DNA from: Oxytricha trifallax
Taxonomy: Eukaryota; Ciliophora; Spirotrichea; Sporadotrichida; Oxytrichidae
Direction: 5' to 3'
NCBI GenBank assembly: GCA_000711775.1
Contig: ARYC01001235.1
Span: 26,862 to 90,861 of the forward strand
DNA: 64,000 nt
The position numbers and the translations under genes were made by a program. Positions 48,087 to 61,027 of this stretch are shown here, piece after piece; positions within the stretch are counted from its first letter, which is position 1; each line of letters starts with the position of its first letter. Below the pieces are notes generated by a model. It ran no database searches. It was not told the origin of the DNA and saw only the letters and a program-made list of their open reading frames with translations.

Positions 48087-49562
48087 CGATTACATGGCAC
48101 CTGAGTTAGCACTTTTGAAATACAACAACTCCGTTGATATTTACTCATTGGGAATAAAATCCCTTAAAATACATCTTTGAGATTATGTATTATAATTTGA
48201 ATAAATTTTGATTGTGAGTAAGAAATGCTTCATTTTCTAATTATTTGTTAAACTTTATATTTTTTATATTTAATTACTCATTTTTAATGAATAGTATAAA
48301 TATTTACAAAAGATAATAATTTTTTATTATACTTTTTTATGTTAGGAATATTCAATAAATAACATGATTTTTATTTATTATAAAATTATGATTTGGAATT
48401 TGAATATCCATCCTTTAAATAGCAAATAAGAAATATTCGAAGACTATGACATATACCGATAAGTATGAGATTTTTGCTCCATAATATTCTCATGAATTCA
48501 ATGATTTGATTTGGAAAATTTATTGAAAATTCTTTTAAAATAATTATTAATGAGGTAATTAAATAATTCTTTATTGAAGGATTATTTTCTAATCTAAAAA
48601 GTAAATTAAAATTAAATAAAAATAATTTAATTATCGTGACAGTTACAGTTGTCTAATTTAAACGATCTTGGGCTCATTTGAAAGAGTATTCATAAATTAG
48701 TTACTATTTGATTGCATCTTAGGAGCGAGATAACTGGACTTTAATGTTAAGGTATAATTCAGAGAATTAGACTTATCCAATTAAAGTTTATTTATCTTGC
48801 ACCAGGGGTGAAATAAAACAGTACCGCCATTTCAAAAGTCCAGCTAATTCTGAATTCTTTATCAAACGAGTCCAAGATTTTTTAAATTGGACAACTTTAA
48901 CTGCAAGTTTTTTATTTATTAATAGTTTAATATAATTAGTTTCCAATTTTTACTGTATTCCTAAATAATTGAATTCAACTATTTTAATTAATGCTTAACG
49001 AAAATCCAAAAACTCGTCCAAATGCATTCTAACTGGTATGCCTAGACTATTTATCTGATACATAACCTATAAAAGAATACTTCAGCACAAAGGGCTCCAT
49101 CGATTATGCGCATGGAATGATTAATTAAAGTCTTAAAATAATATCATATCACATTAGCAAACAACAAAGAGATAATCACAGTTATTTGTACATGCATGAA
49201 CTAGAAACATTAATAAAATAAATTGACTCACTCAAATCTAAAATTAATAATTATTAATACCATGCAAAAGCTTATTTATAAACCAAAATATAATTCTATA
49301 ATGATAAGTGATTTTAGCATTTATTTGTTCCAGTTTATAGTTATATTCATTTTTGTAATAAAATTTTAAAATTTATAATTGCATTAATTGGGATGTAGAG
49401 TGTCCCGGCTATGATTCTTAATTGATAGAAAAGTACAAAGAAGATTTCAATAGACCTGGTAGAATTGGATTCTATGGATAGAATGATTAAAGTTATATTG
49501 ATGCTCGAGTAGTATACAGAAGAATTAAAAATGATTAATATAGAGATAAATCACTATTATGA
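48087..49562 (+). CDS. NEK-like kinase gene A, C-terminal MDSs, copy A3
   Basis: Plus strand. Starts at pointer CGATTACATG with DYMAPELALLKYNNSVDIYS. Blocks: 48087-48156; 48402-48519 (ISILQIANKK, FNDLIWK); 48990-49302 (MLNENPKTRPNAFQL, LDYLSDTQPIKEYF, MHELETLIKQIDSL); 49385-49562 (WDVECPGYD, FNRPGRIGFYGQ, VVYRRIKNDQYRDKSLL, TGA 49560). Pointers GAATA, AAT and TAAT restore frame at each joint, and no stop interrupts it, so this is the best-preserved tail. Upstream partner: minus-strand segment at 38534. The conserved coiled tail beyond the kinase domain suggests dimerisation, by inference. Confidence 0.85.
48157..48401 (+). other. IES with GAATA pointer in gene A3
   Basis: GAATA at 48152-48156 and 48402-48406. 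Removal gives SLGISILQIANKK in frame. Copy A2 has no spacer at this place; copy A4 has one of about 1.1 kb. Confidence 0.75.
48520..48989 (+). other. IES carrying an inverted-repeat element in gene A3
   Basis: Bounded by AAT (48517-48519, 48990-48992). Inside, 48635-48915 is an imperfect inverted repeat (ACAGTTGTCTAATTTAAA at left, TTTAAATTGGACAACTTTAA at right), probably a small transposon. The corresponding IES is only about 90 bp in A2 and 395 bp in A4. Confidence 0.65.
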
Positions 49563-50480
49563 TAAAAAATATAATAATTTAATTATCATAATTATAAATA
49601 AATAAAAAAAAAGATATAAAAAATATAATATATTTTATTGATATTTTATCTAACCGAGTCATCCCTTCCCACTCTCCTATCTACTTTAAACCGAAATAAT
49701 CTATTGCACCATTTATAATTCCTTTAAAATGGATTTTCTTTTCACGTGGTGATAATAAACAAGTAATTTAATTAAATCGACCAACATTATTTTTTAAAAC
49801 TAGATACTATTAGATAATAACCTACATTGATATTTTTTTAAAAAATTTTGCACAATTATATATATTTATAATAAACTAATAAAAATAAATTATATTTTTT
49901 TTATTTTTATTGTCTTAAATAAACTCCATTCTTAAATATATTATAAAACATTTGTTTAACATTATTTTAATTTTCACAAATCGTTTTTTAATTCTAAATA
50001 ATATATAAAAAAGAAATAAAATATATAAATTTTCTTTTTCATTTATGATGAATGTCGTTGATATAAGATATTCAAATAACTCAAAAATATTATTTAAGAT
50101 TAATAGTTAAAAACATGTTTATATTTTTATAGGATATTGTGTAAAAATAGATCGAAGGATCTTGTTAATAGAAAAAATAACTTGCATAATATAACCATGA
50201 ATGTCATAATTAAGTTAGACTCATTGTTTGAAAATAAATCTTAATAAATGATAGTATTTTATATGGTTGTGAGTGGTGACTTGTTTAGGGTGGAGCTTGA
50301 TTTAAATTGGGTAGGGTGAAGAGGAGTATCTCGGTTAAAACAATTATCTATGTTTTACTAAATAAATAAAATAAGTATTCTAAAATAATGTTTGTTAAAA
50401 AGTTGTCAGTTTTCTGATATTAATTTAAGCAACTAATTAAAATTTAAAATCATTAATCATTTTAATTTATCTTTTTAATA

Positions 50481-51275
50481 GTATGGACTTTACAATAAAC
50501 TCACGACACATCAGAAGACTTTCATTAAGATGAATTTATTAATAATGGACAATAAACCAAAAATGAAATTATCTAAATAGACAGAGAAATAACTCTTTAG
50601 ATTATAGATTCTCACATGTATAATAGAGAAGAAAAAAGGGTATTATGGTTAAGAGATTCTTAAGAATTTTTAGTTAATGAACTTAAAAATGTTAAGATTC
50701 TTATAATATTTTATTGTTTAAGATTTACTATTTATATTATTATAGTTCTGGTATGACAAATGAAATTAAAACTAAGTGTTAAGATATAGTCATTCTAAGT
50801 ATTTAATTTTACTTATAATTTTTTTATCTTTTCATGAGTTAGTCAATTTAAATTAAACAAAGTATTCTCTAGAATGATAAAAGAAAAGATATTGCCGCAA
50901 ACATTATAAACTAGATGTTTAGAAATGTAAAATAAATGCATTGGTGTTGCCTTGTAGGTCACTATCCCATCTCATATAATTATTTCATTGATACTAAATA
51001 CTTCATTGATTTGGAATACCTCGGTTACAAAGTAATGATATTTATAGAAAACTACAGCATTCAGAAGTAAATAGAATTGGAAGATATAAGAAAATTTGCT
51101 GCAGAATAAAAAGCTAAAGAAGATCAGATAATAATATAATAAGTTATCAATTTAGAGATCATTATTTAATACTCACGGAAATTGATTCTGGGGCTTATGC
51201 AATCCAGATAGTATAATCATATAGTTTTATTATTTTAAATTATTTTTTTGCATAATTTAGAGATTAATTAAAATT
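50481..51275 (+). CDS. LC8-like dynein light chain with N-terminal extension, copy B3 (MDSs)
   Basis: Block 1: VWTLQQTHDTSEDF and YNREEKRVLWLRDSQEFL. Block 2: SGMTNEIKTKCQDIVIL. Block 3 from 50860: NDKRKDIAANIINQMF, HWCCLVGHYPISYNYF, LGYKVMIFIENYS, QQVINLEI. Pointer AAGTATT bounds the 56-bp IES. The tail lacks the TGA used by sister copies; the frame runs on to TGA near 51273 if no joint intervenes, so the C-terminus may be altered. Confidence 0.75.
50804..50859 (+). other. IES with AAGTATT pointer in gene B3
   Basis: AAGTATT at 50797-50803 and 50860-50866; removal keeps the LC8 frame. Confidence 0.75.
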
Positions 51276-51530
51276 GATATTAAGGCAATGAATGATTTGA
51301 TTAGATTGTATTTATTAATTATAGTCCAAATAACAACTTCTACAATTTCATTATCTTCATATTTAAAAATTTACAATTGTAAAATCTAAAAGTTTTAATT
51401 TAAATTTTTCATCAAAATTTCATAATTAAAGTTAGAACTTAGAGATTTTATATTAATAAAATTTTTCTTGATTTAATGTTATATTAATCACAAATTATAA
51501 TTCTTTATAATTCTAAAATTAAGGAAAATT

Positions 51531-51585
51531 CAGAACTCGTCATTAATATTCACGAAGCAGTCCATACTCTTGCACTAGTAAAACT
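51531..51585 (-). CDS. Gene A segment 3, unit 4
   Basis: Minus strand from GTGCAAGAG (51578-51586) reads CKSMDCFVNINDEF. The 9-bp GTGCAAGAG recurs at the end of segment 2 (55060-55068), as expected of the 2/3 joint. It ends near TTCTG, where the segment at 53508-53533 (DEFCMVFP) takes over. Confidence 0.7.
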
Positions 51586-51803
51586 TGAAGTATTTATAGA
51601 TGAAATTTTTGAGTGAAAGATCTTCTTCATCTTTTATTTATCAACTGATAGTATCTCTAATATTTATAATCAAATAATTAAAAATAATTATAAACCCATT
51701 TTAATAATTCAAACAAAAAGAAATATTTACTTGCTATAATTAATAAATATTTTAAGCACTGCTTGATAGTACTTGAATAACTAAAATAATAAACTTAAAT
51801 AGT

Positions 51804-51806
51804 ATA

Positions 51807-51836
<30 letters not shown>
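51804..51836. repeat. AAAT/TAAA microsatellite
   Basis: About eight copies of the 4-base unit AAAT in tandem. Confidence 0.9.
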
Positions 51837-51842
<6 letters not shown>

Positions 51843-52494
51843 TTCAAAAATTTGTCAATTAATTTTTTTGAATCTATTAAAAATGATGTTATTGATTAAA
51901 TTCTCTTTCAAATTTTTAAAATTCTAACAAAATTATAATAAGAATAAATATTGTATTTTAGAATCTAATTAAGGTTAGATTTTTTAATCTAAAATCATAA
52001 AATCTATTTTCGAATATGAAAGCAATTAAATTTCAGTCCATCCCAAATAATAAAGTGTATAGTCATAGTTAATTGTTATAAATTTAATTAGTTTAAGCTT
52101 TTCAGAAAATTCAAAATAAATTTAACCTTATTTTTTAATTCATTATCGAATATATTTTTTATATTAAAAGCTTAATTATTAAGTAAAATTATAAATTTAC
52201 AATTTGATAATTTAACATTCGCTTTAGTGCTCATGAGAAGACGAAACATCATTAAATTCAATATAATTTTATTTTTTGCATAATCATATGGTAAATAATA
52301 GTAGTGAATTGCTTAAGGCAAGGGAAATTTATAAAACACATAATAATTTAAATAGAAATCTCTAAATATAATAAAATTTTTTATTAATTGCATACTTATT
52401 CATATTAAATAGTGGCCATTAATTATTCAATATGGTATTAGATTTTAAATGGAATTTTCATTCAATTTTTTCTTTAATTAATGAATTATACACA

Positions 52495-52590
52495 ATATTG
52501 GTGGTATTCCTGAGTATTTTGCTCCCGAAGTCGGTAAGACCTATAGCGATTAATTGTGTTCAATCACCAATATTTACTTCTAATATCATA
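52495..52590 (+). CDS. Isolated kinase activation-loop segment (possible MDS)
   Basis: Plus strand reads GGIPEYFAPEVGKTYSDQL, a textbook activation loop/APE motif (G-x-PEYFAPEV) of a Ser/Thr kinase, in otherwise AT-rich DNA. It differs from gene A (YDYMAPELA) and from the TBE kinase (GTPGYFPE), so it belongs to another kinase gene whose remainder is not here, or is a relic. Confidence 0.45.
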
Positions 52591-53288
52591 AATACAAAGC
52601 TTTCTCCATCTATAATATTTATTACCTTTCTGTCTTTTTTTCTTAAAGAACTCATCGAGTATTTATGCAATAAATAATACTTATTATCTCGCATATATTA
52701 AAAATTACTATTTCAAACTGAAATTTACTTGTTACATTTAATCACATATTTAATTTAATTTGTTTCTAATTGCAATAAATAAAATGTCTGATATTTCATA
52801 AATACTAAGAAACTTCTCTTTTTGTAATTTAAATTAAAAGAATCTCTCAAATTTATGAGCTTCTTAAGACAAGAATATATTTATGAAAATCAAAAACAAT
52901 ACAAAATAAAAATAACTTATTAAATGCTTTCCACATACCAATTTAAAAATATGATTAAAATTTTTCAATCAATCCAAATCCTCTTTTTTATTTGTAATTT
53001 TATTTGCCTTTAAACATATTCGTGAAATCATATATAAATATTTAAATTTTTTGATTAACTAAAAACCCAATATTTTTTATATTTATTAAATATTTTTATA
53101 TTACTTAAATATTATTCATTTTAGATGAATTGTTTTTAATTTTTAAAAAAATTACTATATATATATACATTTTAATTTAATAATACCCTAATTAATATTT
53201 TGATTATAAAATTATAATTATAAACAATACTTAAAATTTAGAGCCTTTCTTCTTAGAATAAGCATTATATATAAAATATAATATCAGA

Positions 53289-53533
53289 ATCTCTTGCGTT
53301 TGGGTCTCTCTCCGCTCTTGGCTGCCATGCCGAAGTCGAATATCTGCAAACTGCCGTCATCGAGCACCAGGATGTTGGAGGGCTTTATGTCTCTGTGCAT
53401 GATGTTGCTCGAGTGCAGTTCAAGCAGGCCCAGAGCAATTATTATAATATTATGTCCAGGCATGTTCTTCTCAATGTAGCTGAGGAGGTCTATATTAACT
53501 ATGAATATGGGAACACCATGCAGAATTCGTCAT
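53289..53533 (-). CDS. Gene A segments 3 (end), 5 and 7, unit 4
   Basis: Minus strand. 53533-~53508: DEFCMVFP. 53491-~53450: from [21 protein letters not shown] to CTGGACA. ~53440-53289: from [48 protein letters not shown]. The spacers between are 15-20 bp. This is the 3-5-7 cluster complementary to the 1-2-4-6 cluster at 54215-55573, with joints of 8-11 shared bases. Confidence 0.85.
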
Positions 53534-54214
53534 AAAAATAAGAGAAATAATATATTTAAATTCAATACTAAATAGTAATTTCTTATCTTAAGTTGAATTT
53601 AATATTTATTTTTATTCAAAAATGTTTGTTAGATTTTGCAAAAAATCTTCCTCAAATGTCTAGAACAAATATAGAGGTTAATTTTATCGTGCTACAATTT
53701 AAAATTATTCCTGAAGAAACTTAATTAAATATTTGAAAGAATATAATCAAAGCTAAATAATTTTTATTAAAGTTAAGTAAAATTTAAATTAAAAGAAAAT
53801 AAAATTAATTTTAAATTATCAGTAGTCTGATTGACTGATAAGCACCACCTTTTTACTTAAAATATTCAAAATATAAAGAGATTTATTAACTATTTCTTAG
53901 AAATCAAAATCAAAATCAAAAATACGAATGAGGTGTAATTATCATTTAAATTAGTTTAAATAAAATTAAAAACGATTTAAATGATTAATTTAAGATATAT
54001 CCAAATACTTAAATTGAATATTTATTATTTCTAATTTTTAATTAAATTTAAATTAATTTGTTATCATTTAATAAAAATCTATATTTAAGTTTATGAATTA
54101 ATCAAACATTAATACTATATTTAATTTTTAATTTAAATGCTTTTTTTAATAGCATTTAATCCAAAATATTAGTAAACATTTCATGGTTTTATGTAAATAA
54201 TCTAATATCTAATT

Positions 54215-54274
54215 CAGAGCAATCTAGGCTATCCAGTCTTTAAGTGTTTCCTCAGGGATGTCTTGTCCAGGCAT
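54215..54274 (-). CDS. Gene A segment 6, unit 4
   Basis: Minus strand MPGQDIPEETLKDWIAQIAL, bounded by ATGCCTGGACAAG (54262-54274) and ATTGCTCTG. Nearly identical to 35674-35733. Confidence 0.85.
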
Positions 54275-55006
54275 ATATAATCATTCAATATAAATAATAA
54301 TTTAGAGTTTATAATTTTATATTAAAATTATATTATAATAAAATTATTTATTTATATTTATGGTAGTTTTATCAAACTTATTTAGGATTAAATCTCTAAA
54401 AGTAAACAATGTGTAATATGTTCAAAAATAAATAACATCAACAAAAATTATATATATTTAATAAACTTTTATAGGGATATTATTATTTATACAAAATAAT
54501 AATCAATATAATCAGAATAATTACCAAACAATTTAGAGTATTAATCATTCCCATTTATATTTAAGCTAAATATTTATCATTTAGTGATAATCATTCCTAG
54601 AAATACCTTCAAGTATAATGAACTCCTATATATCAGTTCAAAATATTAAGTATAATAATAATTATTTTAAGTCAGAATAATATTATAATTGAGTGATGTG
54701 AATATAAATGAAAAAGTAAATAATTTCAATATCATAGATAAATGAATATTAAATAAATCTGTGAGTTATAATACTCTAAATTTTATAATTAACAATCATA
54801 AAAATAAAATTTGATTATTTTCAAAATTTACAGTTAACAAGTTTTAGATTATTCGTAAATAAAAGAATTTCAATTTTTATAAAAATCCTATAAAAATTAA
54901 AAACAGCTATCTTAATAATTCAATCACTTATAAATACAACTTAATTTTTCTAATTACAAAGATTATGATGAATACAAATTTTACTAAGGATCTAATTTGA
55001 TATACT

Positions 55007-55212
55007 TGAGGAGGTCTCCATTCTTGGCATAGGGGAACACAATATACTATAATTGATGTCTCTTGCACAGGTAATTGCTATCCAAGTGTTTGATGATGTG
55101 CACTTCATTGAGCAAATCGTACTGCTGTTCCTCATCATCCATATCAAATTGCACAATCTTCATTGCATATTGGATGTTATTTTTCTACACGAGATGTACC
55201 TCACCGAGACTC
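55007..55212 (-). CDS. Gene A segments 2 and 4 (kinase N-lobe), unit 4
   Basis: 55212-55060: SLGEVHLVQKNN, AMKIVQFDMDDEEQQ, LNEVHIIKHLDSNYL, ending GTGCAAGAG. ~55045-55007: VFPYAKNGDLL, ending GACCTCCTCA. The order on the minus strand is 2 then 4; segment 3 must be inserted from 51.5-53.5 kb. Same catalytic Lys and Glu as locus 3. Confidence 0.85.
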
Positions 55213-55480
55213 AATTAAATATTATATTTCATTTTAAATGTTTTAAATTGCATAATTTTAAATAATTTGATGAATTTATATAAATAAATAAATTGATTCA
55301 ATTTAATTGATATATCAAATTAGTAAAGAATTAAATTTACTCATATTTGATTCATATTTAAAATTTAAAATCTATTATAAAAGATATATGATCTAAAAAT
55401 ATATTTTAATTTAATAAAGATATAAATGTGGAAACTAAATAATTATAATAATTTATTTTCTTTAAAATTATAATTTTTAA

Positions 55481-55573
55481 ACTACCTACTCCAATTTTTG
55501 ATTGAACTAATTCATAAGATCCATATTAAGGCTGTCTGTGGGCAAATAATTGTTCCTTAAATTTCGTAAACAT
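55481..55573 (-). CDS. Gene A segment 1 (N-terminus), unit 4
   Basis: ATG at 55571-55573, MFTKFKEQLFAHRQP then YELVQSKIGVGS; joins segment 2 through AGT. Confidence 0.8.
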
Positions 55574-55683
55574 TTTCAGATATATCTATTTAATGTTTAA
55601 TTTAAATTATAATACAACAAATATTGCTTAATTTCCAACAATCCAAATGAAAAAATAAGTTTAGATAGTATTAAATTATCTTA

Positions 55684-55897
<214 letters not shown>

Positions 55898-55998
55898 TAG
55901 AATTCTCTATTATGTGATGAAAGAATATTATCTACTTTTTACAATTACACTTAAGTGGTAAATCCTAGAATTTCTTTACAATTTTGAAATTTTGAATA

Positions 55999-55999
<1 letters not shown>

Positions 56000-56029
<30 letters not shown>

Positions 56030-56062
56030 ATATAATATATATTAATATATATATATATATAA
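56000..56062. repeat. AT dinucleotide repeat
   Basis: Runs of (AT)n interrupted by TAATATAAT. Confidence 0.85.
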
Positions 56063-56740
56063 CTTTTGTAACTTTAAAAATATTAACTTAAGAGTCGTTA
56101 TATTCAGAGACTTAAGAGATATAAATAATCAATGATAATTATTAATAAATAGAGTTATATAAATTAAAACTATTAAATTTCTCTAAATTTCCCATTCATT
56201 ATTTGCAAGTTATTTTTAATGTTAAAATATTTATCGCATTATCATTTATAGTTTATAAAACATTTTATTTTTTTAAATATTTTTTACTTTTGTAATGAAG
56301 AATATAATATATATAAAATTCCAAAAATCAAAATAGAATTTAAACTATTTTATGTGGAGTTTTAAAAATTATTAATTTTTTTGTGAAGATTTTTGGTAAA
56401 AAACATAATTACAATTATGAAAAAATTTAAATTCAAAATTATTAATATGGCTTTATAATATACTTATTTTTCAGTTTAAAATAATACTCAAAATATAAAT
56501 TGATCATTAAATATAATTCAACAAAAAATCTTAAATTCTAACTAATATTTTATATTATAAATCAATATTTTATGAAATATTGTTTTTCCTTAGTATTTAC
56601 AAAAGTCAATACTACTGCATAACTTAAATTGGCCTTCAAAATTTAAAAAGCATCCAAATATTTGAGGTAAGTATTTAAGAAGATTAATACGATTAATCAG
56701 ACTTTAAAATTATTACTCACTGCCCTTTTTTGACACTCCA

Positions 56741-56974
56741 TCAAAGAACCCTGATCATACCCTAGGGAAGACCTATTAAGATACATGACTTCGCAGTGGG
56801 TACAGCTGTCACCCTCCGTTCTCCTCGTAGGATTCCAGCAAGCATGTCACCTTGAGGGCCTGCCCTAGCCAGCCCATTGTAGGCTCTTGCTAATGTGAAC
56901 ATTCTAAATAGAGCATCTAAGTCTTGTTTTCGACCCTCAAAGATCCCCACTATCTACTGCCATCGGGACCGCAT
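56741..56974 (-). CDS. GC-rich 77-codon ORF, unknown product
   Basis: Minus strand, ATG 56974 to TGA 56741, about 48% GC in a 25% GC region. Product MRSRWQQIVGIFEGRKQD... with GLARAGPQGDMLAGILRGER and CILIGLPQGMIRVL. It uses two TAG codons as Gln, consistent with the host code. Its composition differs from the AT-rich kinase and LC8 copies. It could be a complete small gene, a single MDS, or acquired DNA. No family recognised. Confidence 0.5.
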
Positions 56975-57331
56975 AAAGCAGACTATGGAGATTAAAATTC
57001 TGAGGAAATTCATTTATAAAGATTAACTAACTATTCAATTTTTTTAGAAATTATGAAATTTATTTATTCAAATTATTATATTGAAGTATATATACAATTG
57101 AATTAATTTATATTTTATTGATAAAGAAATGGGCCTGAAAAATTTGAATATTTCACGAAGTTATAAATAAAATCAAAATTAAAACATTTCAAATTTAAAG
57201 ACTAATCGAATTTATATAAAATTTATAATTTATATATATAACTAAAGTAATAATATTATATTTCTATTTTGGTAGTCTCAAATAAAAAATATAGGATTAA
57301 TCTAAAATATATAAAAATTTTTGTATATATC

Positions 57332-59665
57332 ATTACATGGCACCTGAGTTAGCTCAATAATGATATAACAATCAAGTGGATATTTACTCATTAGCAATTA
57401 AAATCTCTCATAAAATAAAAGGTTTATAGAATTATAGAAATTAAATCTTCTCTTTTATGATTATTTATTCATAATTGTAACAATTTCTAGTTGTCTAAAA
57501 TTTTTAATATATATATAAAGTAAGTTAAATAAATGTATTTATAAAATATATAATTTTAAAATATATTTTTATAAAGTAAAATATTATCAATTTTATCCAT
57601 AACATCAATTTATATTACTATATTTTATTTATTTTTTATTTACTGTAATATTTTCGTAATATGTTTTTGTATAAAATCAATAATTATTTATTTGTTTAAA
57701 ATAGCAAATTTCATTTTAATAAATCAAATACTATATTTGAACAAATAAATCCTTAAGAAATTTTCTATTTTCTTAAATAGAATATACTCACTGAATCTTT
57801 TTTAATTTTGGTATATTAACTTAGTGGTTAATTTATTCTAATAAATAAAAAGATATTTTCAAAGCAAAGATTGTTTTAGAGAGACTTTATTTCATAAATT
57901 ACCTCAATCTTATTATAATTATTTCCCATGAAAATAATAATTAATTAAGAATAACTCTTAATTATATAATTTAAAAATATAGATTTTATACCTTATTTAA
58001 TAATTTTCTTATATGATATATTTGAATTTCAATGAGAATAATTTATATTCGTTAAAAAGACTTTTCTATTTTTACGCTTAAGTTAAGTTAAAATTACATT
58101 TACGAATATACTTCTTAAAATATTTAAAAATATTAAAATTTGTTTTATTGTAACAATAATATTTAATTGAGCATTTTAACAGATAACTTATTACTTGAAG
58201 TATTATAAGTAATATAAAATTGTTCCAATATTTTTCTTCGAATAAAATAAATTTATTCTCAAATATTATTTTTTAAATATTTTCGAAGATATAAACATGC
58301 AACAAATTTTAAGTCACTTATATTAGCATGAGATCTTATTAATAATTAATTGGAAAAAATTAAGTTACAGCATAATAATTAGCTTAGTTATATTTTGAAT
58401 TATTTATTGTTATTGACGGAATCATATACTTATTAATCATAATTAATTACTCATCAATATTTTTTCATTCGAATTGTATTATTTACTTAATTTTTTTTTT
58501 ATTAAAGGCAAATTATCTTTTAATTTAAGGTTTTTTGTTTAAAATATCGATGTTGTAGCTTGCCAATAAGAAACACTCTAAGCATATGACATATCCAGAC
58601 AAGTTTGAGACTTTTGCCCCAAATTATTCCTAGTAGTTCAATGAATTAATCTGGAAAATGTTAATGATAATTAAAATAAATTTTACTAAATTATTTATAA
58701 CTAGATATTTTAATAAGTATTTAAATAAAAAAAGATATCTATAAAGAGTGTATTCTTTTAATTTTTACTCAGAATATTTATCAAGTATAATTTTATTTTC
58801 TCAAATAATTTTATCACTCTTTTTCCCAACAATTAAAATTCCTAATTTATTTATAAACACAAAGAAAATTATGTATTGATAAATTTTTTAATAATTAAAA
58901 TAAAGTAGAGGAAAAATTAATTTTATAAATAATTGTTAAAACTAAAATTTAAAATAAAAGTTTTTGAAAATTGATTTGAAAAGCATTTAAAAAAGCTGTA
59001 AAATTAATATTAATTTCGAATTAAATTATAAAAATTATAATAAAAATATTTAAGTATAAAATGTTGAATGCAAATACTAGAACTCGACCAAATGCTTTTG
59101 AATTAATAAGCCTAGACTATTTATCCGACACTTAACCAATAAAAGATTTCTTCAACACTTCTGGATCAATAGACTATGCTTATGGAATGATAAATAAAAG
59201 CTTATAAACAGTTTCATATCACATTAGCAAACAACAAAGAAATAATCACAATTATATTTATATGCATGAATTAGAAACATTAATCAAACAAGTTGACTAA
59301 CTCAAATCTAAATTGAATAACTATTAGTTTCATGCAAAAACTTATTTTGATAACTTTTATTAATTTCATTCTTAAAATAGATTTATTCATATTTAATATA
59401 TTAATCACATTTTATAATCATTAAAATTTATTGGGATAAAGAGTGTCCAGGATATGACTCACAATTAATTGAAAAATATTCTTAAGATTTTAATAGACCT
59501 AATGTAAATGGATTTTATGGATAAGAAGATAAGAGTTATTTGAACTCAGCAGTGGTATATAGAAGAATAATAAATGATTAATATAGAGACAAATCGTTAT
59601 CACATTTTTATAAAATAATTAGAAAATTAATTAAAAATTAAAAATTCAATCAAATTACTTTGTGA
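57332..59665 (+). CDS. NEK-like kinase gene A, C-terminal MDSs, copy A4
   Basis: Plus strand. Block 1 from ATTACATGG: YMAPELAQQ, then an in-frame TGA at 57361-57363 where sister copies have Lys, then YNNQVDIYSLA. Block 2 58544-58662: ISMLQLANKKHSKHM, FNELIWKM. Block 3 59058-59361: LNANTRTRPNAFEL, LDYLSDTQPIKDFF, MHELETLIKQVDQL. Block 4 59427 on: WDKECPGYD, FNRPNVNGFYG, INDQYRDKSL, running past the usual stop to TGA 59663. Pointers AAAATGTT (58655/59058) and TTTATT (59356/59427). The premature TGA and lost stop suggest decay. Confidence 0.75.
57400..58543 (+). other. Long IES in gene A4
   Basis: 1.14-kb AT-rich spacer at the position of the GAATA-pointer IES of A3; the pointer is only AT or ATT. 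No coding content. Confidence 0.6.
58663..59057 (+). other. IES with AAAATGTT pointer in gene A4
   Basis: AAAATGTT at 58655-58662 and 59058-59065; removal gives IWKMLNANTRTRP in frame. Confidence 0.8.
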
Positions 59666-60304
59666 TCAAAATAGAAGTCTAAATATTTATTCTCAAATAT
59701 TATCATTTTTGAAGATTTATTATAACTAAGAATACAAATTCTACATTTCATTATGAAAAAGTATAATTTTAAAGAATTAAAAAGATGATAAAATTAAATT
59801 GAAAAACTAATCTATAATGTTGGAGAGATTACAAAATTGTATAGTACAAAATTAAATATTATATTAATTGATAGTATTGCTTACTGATTCGGTAAATGAG
59901 TCAGACTGCAACTCAAGGATTAAATAAAAATAGACAAAATTATCATTTTACTATTATGATACAATTTTATATTATATCAAATTTACACAAAGGTATTTCA
60001 TTCGTTAATCTAATTCAATATAAATGAACAGAGGAAAAGAGTGATTGATCTTACAGTACTATTTTATAGGATAATATAAAATTTATATTATTACATAAAG
60101 TTGATAATAACATCAAATTCATACAAGATGAAGATATATAAATCTTCATCATTTTGATTTATATGTCTTTGTATATATAATATGATATTATAGAACTCTT
60201 TACTAGTGAGGTAGATTCAAATAATTAAATTGCCGTAAATTATAATTTTACATGTCATAAATCTTAAAACTTAATCATAAATATAAAGTACTTTATTAAT
60301 AATT

Positions 60305-61027
60305 TTGACTTTAAAAGATAATCATGACACCTCTGAAAATAATAATGATAATATTTAAAAAGTTGACTTAGATATTTAAAGTAACATAATACAATCTGAT
60401 CGAGTCGTAACTTATGAAATCCTAGACACTCATATATTTGACAGAGAAGAAAAAAGGCAGCTATGGTTAAATGACTCCGAGAACTACGTAACTAATGAAC
60501 TTAAAAATGTAAAGATTATTACAATATTTATGTGCACATTTATTTAACTTTTATAAAAAAAATCAATTAATTTATAGTTCTGGAATGTCAAGTAGTATGA
60601 AAAAGTAATGTTAGATGATTGCGGTCTTAAGTATAAATAAATAAATTAAATTTTTTATTTTTTTATAATTTCTTTAATCTATTATGAATGAAACTTAAGT
60701 ATCTTTCAACATAGAACCAGAAAGGAAATCGCAGCAAATATAGTAGATCAAATGCACAGACATGTTAAACCATTACATTGGTGCTGCCTTGTAGGATACT
60801 ATCCTTATGCCTATTGTTACTACGTAGATGTAAAATACTTCATGGATTTAGAATATTGTGGATTTAAAGTGCTTGTGTTTATAGAAAACTACAGTGTTTT
60901 CAAGCAACTAGAATTAGAGGAAGTAAGGAAATATGCAGCTAAATTATAAGCAAAAGAAGATTAGATAATGTATTAGCAAGTTATCAATTTAGAGATTAAT
61001 GATTGTGGAAAGAATAGTAATTTATGA
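60305..61027 (+). CDS. LC8-like dynein light chain with N-terminal extension, copy B4 (MDSs)
   Basis: Block 1: TLKDNHDTSENN and FDREEKRQLWLNDSENY. Block 2: SGMSSSMKKQCQMIAVL. Block 3 from 60694: RTRKEIAANIVDQMHRH, HWCCLVGYYPYAYCYY, FMDLEYCGFKVLVFIEN, coiled tail, TGA 61025. Pointer CTTAAGTAT (9 bp) bounds the 59-bp IES. All LC8 landmarks (EIAANIV helix, HWCCLVG, FKVLVFIEN strand) are kept. The most conserved of the four copies. Confidence 0.8.
60635..60693 (+). other. IES with CTTAAGTAT pointer in gene B4
   Basis: CTTAAGTAT at 60626-60634 and 60694-60702; removal keeps frame. Confidence 0.85.
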
